From NCBI RefSeq assembly GCF_018139145.2, contig NC_059500.1, positions 39,351,437-39,415,436 on the forward strand: DNA of 64,000 bases. Reading direction: 5' to 3'. Each line of letters begins with the position of its first letter. Position 1 is the first letter of the stretch. A program made the translations under genes and the position numbers. Below are positions 12,033 to 26,200 of this stretch, one piece after another. This DNA is from Gymnogyps californianus (taxonomy: Eukaryota > Chordata > Aves > Accipitriformes > Cathartidae). The notes under the pieces are model-generated. The model did no database searches. It saw nothing but the letters and a program-made list of their open reading frames with translations, and was not told the origin of the DNA.

Positions 12033-15000
12033 GTTTTCCCTCATGCAGACTTAAAAAACTGGACCATAACTAAATCTGTCTTACAGATTTTCCACCCCAG
12101 TGTTTTGCTCAATCCACCTGACCTTCTAACTACAGCTTTAATGGCTGAAGTTTTTTCTGGCATTATGTACAGAATCTCCCAGCTTTGTAAGTCAGTCAGA
12201 AATGATAACAAATGGAGTGGGGTTGTGTAGGGGAAGTATGAACAGGCAAGGAAAACACGGGTAGCCAAATACTTAAACTTTTGCTTGTCTTCATGTTGTT
12301 GGATGAGAATAATAAAAAAGGCGCATAGCACCAATTGGCAGTTGTCCACATCACAAAACCACCAAAGAATTTGGCACAATTCAACACAGTTTCTGTTTCT
12401 GAGAGGCTGAGGGCTGGAAACACATTGATGCTGTAGATCACAGATTTATTAGGAGAGTGGGTGAAAAAAAATGGCTATCCTTTTGCAGACTGGCCAGAAG
12501 GAAAGGATTACACCTTTATGTAAGTGTGGCATTCTCCCAGTATTTCAGAGGGCAGTGAATAGTTAGGAGACTCGGTGATAAATCAGGGTCCTTAATACAC
12601 TCTGTACATCAGATTCTGGTTTAACTAGAATCTCTAGAAATGAAGTTGGCCGGTCCCCACTCACTGCCACATACAGCAGGGACTCTGCCCAGGTGGCAGA
12701 TATACAGAAATGTTATCCTCCCCACTCTTACCTGCTGCAGTACCTCTGCACATCCCACCTGTGCTGATGCACATGCATTAATAAAAGACCAGAACAGACC
12801 CCAGCTGACTTCATCTAAAAAATGGGAGGTGAGGCATTCAGAAACATATGCATAAGGAGGAGAGGCTCAGCGTCAGAAACTCAGAGGGCCTTACAGTTTT
12901 CAAAATTATGAATTATTGCTGTTTAAAAAAAGGATAAAGGAGAAGTATGTTTGTTATTTTGGTTGACACAGATTGCAGTCAGGAGTGTCTTCATTTCTTC
13001 ATTGTCAGGACTTTATTGGGTATTCCTGCTCATTTAACTAGGAACAATGTTTTGCTCTCATATGAAGGACTCTTGAAGAAGGTTGTTACCCTTCCTGCTG
13101 CTATTATCCACTCCACCAAAAAAAGATCATTGGATCCTACCAATAGGTGATCCTTGAGAGAAAAAATGTGGTGACAGATCCTCCTGCCTTGCTCTAAGGT
13201 CAAGCCATCCCTGGTACCAGTTCCCCAAGAGCTCTCGTCTTCCCATGGGAAAAATGGTACCCAAAAAGCAATGATGTAACAAAGAAGCACCCATGCTTAC
13301 CAGCGATATTCACTGGAACTGGCATGTGGCTAATTCTTTTGGTGGCCATTTCTTTTGGTGGCCATAACTTTTCAAAACCCTAACTAAAACAATAAACTTC
13401 TCAGCTTTCCAGCCCCACTGGAAAAGACTGAGAGGGACAAGTTAGCCTGTCTTTCTGCAGAGCTGAATCACTGGAGCCTTGTATGACTCCTGTGCACTCA
13501 ATCACAGAATTCACAGACAGGCATGTGTGTACTGAACAGTCTGAGGATGATACTATTTGTCATCTGCACCTCAAACCTGGCTGTATCCCTTCAAATATTT
13601 TTGAAAACCCTAAATAAACAGCTAGTCTTTCAGTGAAGCCCCAGGTTCACCCCTAAAATACTCAGCATGTTCAAGTATTTGCTTGCAACTAACTCACTGT
13701 TCAGAAAATCTCACATAACCAAATAGAGAGTGCCTGAGCAAGAAAGATTTTTAAAAATCTGTAATAAACAGTGACCACTAAATAAGTTCATACACTCTTG
13801 ACATGTTCATTGTACCTATTCAAGTTTTGTGTTTAAAATTGTTGTCAAAGTGATTTTAAAAACAGAACTGATTTTTGTCCATTTTTGTCAATTCTGTCAC
13901 GTCAGAAATAATGAAACTATTGATACAGGTGGTGTTTATAGACAGATTTAAAATATGACAGCAAGACCTCTGTAAGCTCGATTTCCAAGTGCAACCAGAC
14001 TGTCACCTACATGTAATCATTTGACTTTATGGTATTTCAACAAAGAGTTAAACTGTATTCTTACTCTTATGGTTAAATAAACATTGCTGCAGCTGTGGAG
14101 CTTCTGCCTGGGAACGTAACTAATGGTCAGCAGCAGAAATACCATCCTAATAACAATTAACATTAAAGTCTTTTTTCATTTATATTGTTGAATATATAAT
14201 TATAAAACTGTGAAAGTTTTTTCACACAAATAAGCATGAAAAATTCTCAACTTGTACCTCAGTATTGTACAGACTGTGTATCTATGAGGCACCACAAAAT
14301 ATCGTTTAGACTATCTTCTTAGCCAGGGTCAATGTAGGATGAATTATGCCTCTCCAATGCTAGAGAACCCATAGACTGCTTATTTTAATCTGTTCTAGTA
14401 TGTCATCAACCTTACCACTAGAAAGTTTCTCCTAGTGTCTTCTAAGTCCTTTGTAATTCACTTAAGCCCTTCTGAGAGTAATTCCACATTTTTAACATGG
14501 ACACTAGAAGGAAATGGATGGAAATCCCTATGCCCAGTTGGTGATCACACAGAACATAAGCTATTTTATCTTCAAATTGCAATATCTATTCTGACCAGGC
14601 CAGAGAAGAAATATTTCCTTCATGAATATTGGATCCCATCTTTAATGTCTCAGTTGTGGACAGAAGAGGGAGTGGTTTGCCACCATTTGTTGTTTTTTAG
14701 TTTTTGCCTAGTCTCAAAGAATCATTTCACCACAAAGGTAAAGCTGCTTTTGACCACTCTCTCCTATAAACTGCAAGAAAAAACAGAAAGTAAGGTAAGG
14801 GGAACAGACCGGTGCTCACGAAATGCACAGGCCAATAGATTTACTTCCAGAAATCAACCAAATGTCTCTGAAATCCACAGCATGCAGCTAAGCTCTCAAA
14901 TACCACTGCATTTGTTTTGAGAAGAACATGCGGGATATCTGCTACCACAGCCTAAAGGTGATCTTCACATGGCAACCATTCATGTCCAGAGAAACAGATC

Positions 15001-17209
15001 ACATCCCTGAACCTCCCACCCAAATAAAACATGCAGACATACCACATTCTACATGGATCCCGGACCTATTCAGACAAAAATATGATCTACTTCTTCTAGC
15101 ACATTAAGTGATTTCATGGAAACAAAGTGGATGAAGTAAATATCATTCAACCAAGATGAATAACAGTGAATGAAAACAACCGCATATCAATAAGAGAATA
15201 TTTTTCATAGTCATAATTCCACTTCAGTCTCTCAAAGAAGGTGTAAAAAGCTTATCATTTTACTGGAAAATGGCACCTGTTCAATAGAGGTACTGATTTT
15301 GTGGCACCTTACAATCTTCCTGCTTCTCTTTCCCCATTGCACAAGCATTAGCACCGTTTTTTTCCCTCCGTTCCACCATATCTCTCTACTGTCCTATATG
15401 CTGTCTGTGCTTGGCACAAGCATCTCTTGCTCAGTGTTATTGATAGCCTTTATTGCTCAGGTGTTCTAATTAAGCAGCATTACCACAGTTAACTAAAAGC
15501 AATTACATCTAACTTGTATTTAGGTTAGACTTCCCTGCTTCTTCTCAAACTTGTTGGAGGAATGCTGGATCTTAAGGCTTTGTCTGCTTTTTCCACCTGT
15601 AGCGTCTCATCTAGTAAGAAATAACCTCTTCCTATAGTCTTCTATGAACAAAGGATCTCTGTATGTTAAGAATAAACAGAGTATATTGACTAGACTTATC
15701 TTTAGCATATACAGTTTATATCAACATTTTTAAATGTTTATAAGTTTAAGAGAGAAGACCTAAACAACTGACTAGTTTCAGTAAATTACACCCCTTTATT
15801 TGCTTTTATAGGCTTTTAGGGGCAAAATCGTTGCTTCTCTATCCCTCCTGCACAACTGCATAGTTCCTTGGTGGTATGAGCAATGTTTGGATATGGCATA
15901 ATACCAATTGTGTGTGAGGCCAAGAGCTTAGCAGGATCCAAGAAAGGATTATACATTTGTATGGATAATGAGAACATCCAAAGTTACATTAAACAGCATA
16001 AAAATTAAAGGAATAAATCTTAATTCTTAAATTCTGAAAGCAACCACTATCCGGTTAGGAGCTATGTAGAGACTTCTACCAGTAAGTAGGTTACAGCAGA
16101 GTTATGTGACTAGCCTGCTGCGGTAATAATACAATTCCTATATTCCTTGTAATCAGGCCTGCTTTAGTTCCACCAACGTTGGATAACAGTTTGTCGCCCA
16201 AAAGAAAATGGATGCAATTGTATCTTGAAGAACTGTTGTAGTTCAGAACTACTAAAACAGTAAGGTAGTCTGCAGAAAAAGTGGCAAGAATGAATGTGAT
16301 AAGTAAACTGAAAATACAGCAAATACTCCCATTTTTTACAACAAAAAATCAGTCCTTCAGATTATTTTTTTTTAATTGGTGCAAAATTCTAAAAGCCTCT
16401 TGTTCCCTTCTATCACTGGAGATTAGAAATAAGATAAACAATAGAACAAACAACAGAATTGTTAAGAGAAACTCAGCCTCGAAAAGAATTACACTGTTTC
16501 TCAGTATCATAAATAAAAAGTAATAGTTGGGGTTTTTTTTAAAGATAATTCAACTCCAAAGACTTCCTGTGATTTCTGACAGTTGAAACAAAATTAGATT
16601 ACAAAATCTTCTTTATTTTCTTTTATCCCGTCTCTAAAGAAGAGGGAAGCCAGAACAAATGAAAACACAAGGCTCTTACACCTCCAGGAAATGCTTGTGT
16701 AAGGCTTATTTATCTTTTAACTAACATTTGTTAACCATGGATTAGTGGAACAGCCTCTTGTAATTATGGTTACTGTTCCATTTGTGGCTATCTTCATGAG
16801 GCCAGTGAATCTTCAAATTACAGGCTGACCACCCGGGAGCACAAGTATTGAATGAGCCACATCTCCATAGGCACCACATTTGGATGATTATCCCAAAAGA
16901 TGACATGCTAACACACACATACACAACAAAGAAGGTTTATGCTCACAGCTTCAGAGTCACTTTCAGTCCCTGTAGTGGTTTCAAGTTCAATAAAACCAGG
17001 GTGGCCCCTGACATAATGTGTTCTATTTTAGTATGGGAGAAATCGCTGGTGAAGACAGTCTTTGTTAGATACCGGTCATTCTGACAGCTATCACAGCATC
17101 CCTCAGTTATAACCTCAGACATTGGACTGCAGTAGGAGTTAGGAAACTGGCCCAAGGAGAAAAGGTTTGGTTTGCTTAAAGGCCGTATACATTTGAAATA
17201 GACATACAT
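12033..17209. other. Non-coding flank
   Basis: No gene recognised. The longest open frame, 161 codons at 14435-14920 on the plus strand, has no domain and no homologue I recognise. A 15-bp unit TTCTTTTGGTGGCCA is duplicated in tandem around 13334-13363. Sequence around 15400-15520 is of high complexity and could be a conserved element, but I cannot test this. Confidence 0.5.
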
Positions 17210-17275
17210 TTATGTATCTATACGTATGTAGATATACACATACACATATACGCATACATATACACATATATATCA
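17210..17275. repeat. Degenerate TATG/CACATA microsatellite
   Basis: Imperfect alternating TA, TG, CA and CATA units run over about 65 bp, typical of an old, mutated dinucleotide repeat. Confidence 0.85.
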
Positions 17276-20200
17276 GGTAGGAAGAGAAACAAAACTATTC
17301 TTTTAATCCTAAGAGTCTGTATAGTTAAAGGGATTTTACTACGCATTGGTTATTGTCTTTATTATTGCCTCAGGGCTTACCATTCAAATCACCACTTCCA
17401 AGATAAAAGACTTCATGATCTTTATTGCATGGATCATTCATCTTTGAGACTTAATCTGTAGTCCCTTGAGATCATATCACAGATCTAGTTCTCAAAAGCC
17501 TGGATCCAAAGAAATCCAGCCAGCCAGCAAAGTACAGTGAGAGACTCTGTGCTGAACCAGCCTTCCCTTCTCTCATAGCTCCACATAAGTTGTGCTGGCA
17601 TCAGAGATGCACCCAGATATTGTCTGATGGACTTACAAAGAAAGTCGTTCCATCTCAGACTGAGGTTTATAATGGTCAGTTTCCACATCCACACAGATTC
17701 TTGACTAACGGGCTTTCTGCAAGCCTTGCAGCAGAGCTGGTGACCTTGCCCTAGCCCAGGGCATAGCTATAGGCACATAGGCAACATCGTACAAAACCAG
17801 CTCTCTTCTTCCAGAAAATTTGTTCTCTTATATCCATTGTCTAATAAATTATCCCTTTAGAACAGAATTTCAGAAAGAGACCCAACACTCTTCAAAAATC
17901 CCACCCTAAGTAAATAGAGGGAAGGAATCTGGCTTTTACTTAGTTGTCATTCAGTCCTTCTATAATGCATAAATAATGTATGTGTAATATATACACACTT
18001 ACAGGCATGTTTTGATGGCATCTAGGAATTCAAAGAGGATTTGGTTTCCCATTGTGCAGGGCATTATATAAACACTGATTTAAAAGGTGGTCCTTTCCCC
18101 AGAGGCCTTACAACATCATCTTAATGCTATGCTGATGGATGCCTCACCATCTGTGCAAACTCAGTTACCAAACCATTGCCTAATTACATATAGGCAATGC
18201 ACATCTGAACCAAAAATGTTGCAATGTAGAGAATTCCAGGTAGACAGTGTAGATCTGCTGTGATTTTGCAATTATAACATGTATTTTTAATTACTTCTGG
18301 GATAAGAAAAATTCAGCTGCAGAGCTTTGAACGGGATCATCTGTACTGTGTGTGAGGATTTGGCTCTTTGTTTATACAATGTTTTTTCTATTGGAGGGGG
18401 GAAGGAGGAGGATCTTTCATGTTTTTCCATGCAAAAATCATCATACAAACTCGAAATGCAGAGTGGCTGTACATAGTGTAGAGCAGGTGCACCCACACTG
18501 TATATGGTAACCCTTGCCCAGAAGTACACCTCCCGTTTGCCTTCTAGCTCCATGCTGGTTTGAGATCTGAGTGCATTGCCACCAGGCAGTGCTCGCTCGC
18601 TGGTTTTCTTTGGAAGAAAAACCCTAGGCAGGGAGCAACCCTAATTCACTGCTGTGGTTCCTCTGTTTTGGAGGAGCAGGGTCTGAAGAGCACTAAGGGA
18701 TCACACCTGCCCTGCCACAAGGATGTGGCTCAATGAAGCAGTAGGTACCCCAGGACCTTCAGGAGAGTAGCAGAGCTTGCCATGGTTATTCAGCAGATTA
18801 CAGCCTTCGTGTTACCCACTGGCTCTCCTTCTAGTAGCAGGTGAGACGTAACGGGTAGCAATGAGGATTTGGTTCTCTGGAAGTATTGACTCCTCTGGGT
18901 TTCTCCCCTTGAGCAGTCTGTGAAAGTATTCCTGTGAAATGTCACCGCCTGCTCCCTCCTCTCATGGCAAGAATGCACATAGACACAAACCAGTTACTTG
19001 TTCTGTGTTTTTTAAGCTTTCTTTGAGCAGTTGTTCTCTGCTACCATTATCATTGCATACCACCTGCCTGCTTCTCTGAACCTGTGGGTCTGGATTCAGA
19101 GTACAGTCATTTACACCAAATTATCTCTCAATTTCTACATGGCCTTCCTGTAAAACCGATTTTCCTTGTTGACAGTTAGCAAGCACGATATTGAGGCTCA
19201 CAACTTCATACTGTTTTTTCCTTGGTCTGTGTAGCCACAAGCATATTTATCTAGCAAGAATGTTACTCCTTAGACTGTTTCATTCTGGCAACAAAATGCT
19301 GCCTATGGAGAATGGCTCATTCTATTGTTTCCCTATCAAAAAGAATTTGGGGGAGGGACAGAAGAAGTGGAACAGTTACAAGATGAAACAGCCACAGTTG
19401 TAATTACACTGCATTCTTTTCAGGCTGCTGCAACATTTAAAGGTAGCTTGCTTTGGATACCAAAAAGGTTGGAAAGTATTACCGAGGCATGATATACAAA
19501 ATCTGCCATTTGCACCAAAAAATATTTCTGTCTAATAGGACAGATGAACTAAGAAGGGCCAAGACTAAGATCGCCATTAGAAACAGAGGCAAGTTTGTCA
19601 TATCAAAAATCTCTATAACAATTTTAGGTTATACCTCTACAATATCTTTTATTGTTATTTTTTAAGAATGCATGAGATATTAAATTCACAATTGTCCTGT
19701 ATTTATAGGAATGCATTTGAGTGCCTTGGTGCTTTGGTATGGTCAAAAATATCTTTCAACATAATTCTAAGGCAGTTTACCTGTCTTTTTTGTCTTGTGA
19801 GAGTGGACAAGTGTATTGTTACTACATTCACCCACACTACAGCTACAGTTAGGACTATAGCCAAAGACCTAATAAAAAAATACACATTACAATTTTCCTG
19901 TGTCTTCACAGTAGATGTTTTTTCAGATGACTGAAAACCTGGACTAACGTGTCCATCTGCCACAAAAGTAGTGGAAGGAGATGCATCCTATGCACTTTTC
20001 GTGTTGGACTGGGAATTGACTGTAAACTATTAAAAATCCTATATCATCTGGAATATGTAGTGTCCAGCATTGGTGCAAGGAGTCTTGAGAGCCTTTGCAG
20101 ACTGGGCCCTTGAGATTCAGTGGGGTCATGGCGTAGGTGAGCAGGAGGGCAGCTGTTTGTAGAAGGGTTTTTTGTGCTCTGCTTATCCCCCATTTTGTGA

Positions 20201-23200
20201 CTGAGAGAAGGAGGGGTTGAGAGTCAGCGACTGGCAGCTGCCTTGAAGTTGAAGCTTAAGCTAAAATTAATCTTAGAACCACAAACTGTTTCATAACATC
20301 TTTCATAATAACAGCAGTTTATTGCCTTGTGATGCTAAGTCCTTCCCCGTTTCTTCACTCTGAGAAACCTCTATTGTACTGGCTTCTTCCTGTTTCATTG
20401 AAGGGAACAGCTTGTATGAATCAGGGATGAACCACTCTCCAGAGTTATGAATACCCAGCTATCACTCTCTGTCTTGACTGTCCAGAAAGGCCAGAGCTGC
20501 ATCTTCAAATATCTTTCCATTCTTCCACTCTTTTCCTTCCACATAAGGGACCTGTGGCTGAAACCAGGCTATTAGCCAAGTTAGCGTATAGTGGAGATTC
20601 AGGCCTCCTAACGGCATGACAGGCACATAGCTGTCAGTTTGTGACCCATATTCAGTGAAAAGCTATTTCTGCTTGTAATTTTCTTGTATTCTTTTTCAAC
20701 AAAATTAAATTCCCTGTTGAAGGCGCAGGGGGTGTGGGGTGGGGTGGATGGAGAGTGTTAAATTGAAACTCCCCCAACCAAGGTGTCTTTCACTGAAACT
20801 TTAAAGATCATCTGAAGATATCATAAAGTCTTACGATATGCAAACATCAAAGATCCCAACTGAACATCTCGAGAAACGAAAGGATAAGTAAGCTGATAAT
20901 AAAATTGGTATTACTTATGAGTTGTCAGTCTTCTAAGAGCTTACTCAATCTGTTTTCAGATTTTCTGGTTCTTAAGTATTCTGGAAAATTTTGCCTGGCT
21001 TAACAATGTTCTTAAACTCTTCAATTCCTTCTTCAGTGGCGCAGAACCTCCTGTTAGCCTTCCTTGGCTTTTCTTGTAACCAGTGTTTTTGCAAATAGAC
21101 TGAAAGAGTTAATGAGCAAACCGTTTTAACTTAGCATAAATATGGGATTTAGAGTGCATATATAAAAATGTACATCATTACTAACTCCGCTTTTCCCCCA
21201 AACCAAAATAAAACCACTAATGTTAAAGAGTGGGTATGACAAGCTCATCTACAGAGCTTTCACAGTCAGTTACAGTATAATACCAAGTGTAGAGCATTTA
21301 TTACGTGCAGTGCTGGACACTGTAGGGTTTCATTGTAAATCTGCAAGCAAATGACTGTTCAGCGTTTGGATGGAGTACACAGCCAACTAAGATTACCACA
21401 GAAAACATGGGACATGAGAAGAATATTGTTTTCTGACCATGAAAAGACCACACACACGGTCCATGTGGAATGCACACTGGACCATCTTCAAAAACATAGC
21501 AGTTGCATTCTCTGTTATGCTCACAGGCTGGTTTAATTAAATATAGGCATTAGGCAGTAAATGTGTTGGCAGTTTCACACTGAAATGCTGCTGTTCTGCA
21601 AGTAACTTCCTCACTGTAGTTTATTCTTTTAAAATGGTACCATATTTTTTCATTCTGCTTAAGACTGTAGAGGCTTGTGAGGGAACATATTTCTATAAAT
21701 CAGAATCTTGAAAAAAAACCCATGGAAAATAATTAATTCATTAATTTAATTAATAAATATTTATAAATTAAGTAATTAAAAACATAGGCATTTACAAGGT
21801 TTAGGCTTCAAAAGGTAGTTATGGGTCATATTATAAATTCAAGTGATTATCAGTTTTACATTTTAATAATTAATTTTTCTAAAAGCAGTATTTACTATTT
21901 AATACTATTACTTTTTATATTCTTATATATTTTTATATATACTTACATAAATGCCATGTATATTTTATTCAGTTTACAGTGTCAAAGCTAGACTGTGGCT
22001 GAATAACTTAGGTTAAAATATTTGTGACCAAAAATGTAGTTAAATAAAACTTACTATATGAACTTTGTAAATTTTAGGAACATAACCCTGAGCCATTCCC
22101 TTAGCACATGCATTTTTTAGTCTTGAAATGTCAAGATCTGTTTAAAGATCTCAAATGGTCCATATAACATTGACTTTCTTCTCCTGAAAACATCTTTCCA
22201 TGGATAAAAGCAATCATTGCTAATAAAGTTTTTCCTTCTAAGGTATTTTTTCTAATTGCAAATTACATATTTACCTAGCACAATGCTAGAAAGTCATGAT
22301 CTATACAGCTTGCTGACTTCTATGGGTGCAAGCTTACAATTATATCATTACTCTGCTTTGCACAAGCAGGTAGAAAGGGCATATGAAGGTTGTCTTTTCC
22401 ATTTTTCCCCATTAAAAGCAGGAGACAAAACCTGACTGAAAGGAGCGTGCAGACTAAAAAGGACATAGGCACTAGCTGGTTTGCCTGTTAAGGGGATGCC
22501 TTGCCTGGAGAAACCCAATGTCGCTGTTTACTGAAGCTGCAGTTATCTATGCACACCCTCATCAGCTAAGTTCACAGCTTTACCTAGACACTGTTATTCC
22601 AGTAAGAGCAGTGAAGCTATATATCTCTCATGAATTCAGGAAGCAGTAAACTTAGGGCTGGAAAGGATACTGATTCTTGTTGAAGAAAACTTTTTTTGTT
22701 ACAATTTTGACCTGCCTGCAAACTTTCAATGACCTTTATTTTACGGGTGTAAATTAGCATAAGCTAGGCAACGAAGCAATGCTAATGAGAAATAGGCACC
22801 AAGAAAGTGATCATGGGCAAGAAAAGATCAGACGCGAGCGGGGCTAGAAGACTTTCAAGCCCAGAATCAGCTTATAATCGCTGTAGTGCAGAGAGCTCCT
22901 GCTCAACTGCAGAGCAGAAGAAACTACCATTTCTTCTACCCTTTCTTCTATTGTATTGCTTTCATTTGTAGCCAAGCAGTTTACCTGTGGGATGAGGTAG
23001 CGACAGGAGAGCTCTTCCCCAGTTGTATGTTCTTCTGATACCAAATTGCATTACATCTCTTTTGACCTTTTTCATTTGGGGACTTCTTAACCTCTGAATT
23101 TGGGTCGGGTCTTGCTAACAGGCTGGATAACAGTTAGCAACCCTTAAATTCTGGAAGCAACATTTCTAGGTGTTTTAGCTTGCTTTCTCTGTGATTAAGC

Positions 23201-26200
23201 TTGGAAGCATTTTTTAAGGCATATGTCTTGGAGGGGGGTGACACAGTTGGTTATGTGTTATTTGTATTGCTCCGAATTTACTGGCTCTATTATTGGTTTA
23301 AGACTCAGAGTAAAATTCTCCTAAACTCACTCCTTTGAAGTTGCTTCTTTGAGACAAATCCTTTGAATTCCTCGTGGTTACCAAATCGCATCTGAGGTCA
23401 GTGTGCCTCCACTCAGGATACCTCTTTAGGTCTTCCCACTAGCGTTACTGTCTTTGAGGTGGCATCCTGGGGGCTGAGGAAAGTTTGCTTTTTCCCCCCC
23501 TTACCGTATCCCAGAGATCTTGAAGCTGTCATGAAAGACACCGGTGTGCTTAATAACCTATTTCCAGGCTACCCTGGTATGATAAACATATTGAGCAGTG
23601 CAGTCTGTGTGTAAGTGGCTCTGTAGCTAAAGTACCGGTGCTGGCCTGAATGAAGCATTCACCTCCCCTGGAAACTGCGGATATACATCACTGTGTAAAT
23701 AAGTACTCTTTAGAAGGCACAGCACTGTTTACTCCTGCTTTGAGGAAAAAGGTTATTTAAATAGATGGCATAGATGGAGCAAAAATATTTGGAGGAAAGG
23801 AATGACTATTCCGGTCTTTACAACTTAAGTTACGCCTCTCCTGCAGCTCCCTGATCATCATTTGTGTAGTCCTCGGCACATGGTGTCCCCTGGTTTTTGT
23901 GATGTACAGGGAGAGGGCTGTCGAATGAGCTGCCATTTTCCCAAATTGACAGCAATATATTTATTCTGTTTTGAGCCTGCATCCGTGCACATCTCAAGTC
24001 AGAGTTTAGTACTGAAAACATATGTTGTTTTAATCTGCTTTATGTCTAGTATCAGTAATAACAGCAGCAATATAACCCATTTATTTCGCCTGAATGAAAG
24101 AAGCCAAAAGCCACTCTTTTAAATGATTTTTCCATTCCTGCTGTTTATATTTTTATAGTGGCTATTAATTGGAGACTATTAGTAAAACAATACTGTGTAT
24201 GCTGTTTAGGAGCCATGTTTAAAAAGAATTCATTAGCTGACAAGTTGTTACAGAGCAATACTTTGGTGTTTAAAATAAATAAATAAAAAAGTGCGTGCAC
24301 TCCAGCCCAGTCTTCAGTGGCTGGCACTGAAAGGAGTTCCCTCGGTTTCTGAAAGCCCTTCCATGGGGAAGAGTGAGCTTACTTCCTAAGGAAATTACTC
24401 TAGAGGTGTCTGTAGGAGAAAACCAGGCACCGCTTTGCAGCTCTACAACTGCAATGAGAGTAGTCATGAATGAACGCTGCGCCAAAAGAGTGATGCATGT
24501 TTACATTATGCTTACTACATTATGCCTGCAAATGCATAAAAATGTAGCTGCCATGAACAACTGCCATGTATAGCACTTAGTATTCAGGAAAGCATTTGGT
24601 TCTGAGTATAGGGCTCTGTGTCGACTTTCTGCTTTAAAAAATCCTCCTCCAGACGGTTGCAGGCTTGGAGAGGTGAATGCTCTGGCACATAATGCACACT
24701 GCAGCAGATGAGCAGTGTCTGTTGGTGTGTTTCGTTTAAAGAAACCCCACTGGCCCTTATGCTGTTCTGGGACTCTAAAAGGAGCAAAGCTTTCTTTGTG
24801 CTAGGCAGTCCCTTTGCACTGCCCCAGTAACACAGCGGGAGGCGATGGACTGCGTGCATGTTTCCTTTGGCACCTGGAGAGGTTCCTCCCCCTCCCTTCC
24901 ACCTGGCACAGGTTACGCTGGTACTACTGTTTGTGGGACCGTATGATGAACTGGGTCAATGAGTAAGCTAAGTTGGAAATTACCCTTAAAAAAAAAGATG
25001 GTATTTTTAACCTGGATATATTCCCCAATTACTTCACCTTGTGGCTTCATGAGCACTTGTACTGACACCACTGAGAGGACAAAAAATGAGCAGGTGGAAG
25101 CCACTTACATGACCCTACCACTGAAAAACATGCCCTTAGTGTAGAGAAGACAATCAACCCAAGGGTATTTTTCTTGTGATTCCTTTGGGATCAGTTAATG
25201 ATATTTTCTTTTCATATTGTGAATTCTCTTATTCCTCCTAAACAAGAAGTTTCCCAGAGTGATACATTTACAGGGGCTAAAAAAAGTTTAAAATTTGACT
25301 TAGATGGTGACTGAAGAAACAAACACCGTTATAATTTCTTTCAAGGTTAACAAATCTGTCTGATAAGGTAGAAACTTGTGCTACCAAGCCTGTAATACAT
25401 TGGAAAATCAGAGGCTATTAACAGAAGATGAGTTTTGAAGGTGATTTTTTTAAAATTATTTTTATTTTTTTGCACAGCTCTAAAAAAATGAGTGCCTTCA
25501 CTAAGTCGATCTTGGAGGAAAAAATGTTTTCACAAGCAGTTCTTGCTTTCTCTTTTGCATATTCTCCTTGTGATTAGTGCATTAGTGTTTTAACATTCAT
25601 CACAGGGTAAGTGCACTGGCTGAGTGGCTCCCTAAATAGGACCATAAATACATGTTGATAAAATTCTTTCAAACTCCTTGACAAGAAAATGAATGTTATA
25701 AAAGAGTGCTGAAATGGACTGATTCAAGTAGTGCTACATTCACAACATAATTCCTTGAGCCTCCCTATTTCCTCTGGACTTATTAACTTCTAAAACCCTT
25801 CCATACCCCATGTAGGCCGATACAGAACAAATTAGCCCAGGTCTGAAGTCAGCTGGCATTCAGGCACACCTGTAAATCCTGGCACAGGTAGTACACCTAC
25901 TGTGAAGTTCTGTGGCCAGCAAAATAGGAGTCTGCAGGCAAACAGGAGATGGCTAAGTGCTGTGCCTAATTTCTGTAACCATTATGCAACCTGAGTAGCC
26001 AAGTGTAACGACATCCTGTGCTACTGCACAGGCACAAAGCACTCCGTCCCCTCATGGCAGGGTGGTGGAGGGAAGGGGAGAGCAAAAGAAATAGCAGTTT
26101 CTGACTGCACCAAAACCTGACTACATTCCTGGTACACGCAGCTTGGTTATGTTATACCATACTCCCAAGTTAACTTTGAGTTCTCAAATACTCTAAATCC

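Noticed and set aside
14435..14920. 161-codon open frame on the plus strand, the longest in the AT-rich flank
   Set aside because: No domain, no recognisable homologue, no splice or promoter context. This length is expected by chance in tens of kilobases.
16827..16835. GACCACCCG, one mismatch from the GLI consensus, far upstream
   Set aside because: One-mismatch GLI sites are expected many times in 64 kb, and it has no supporting context.
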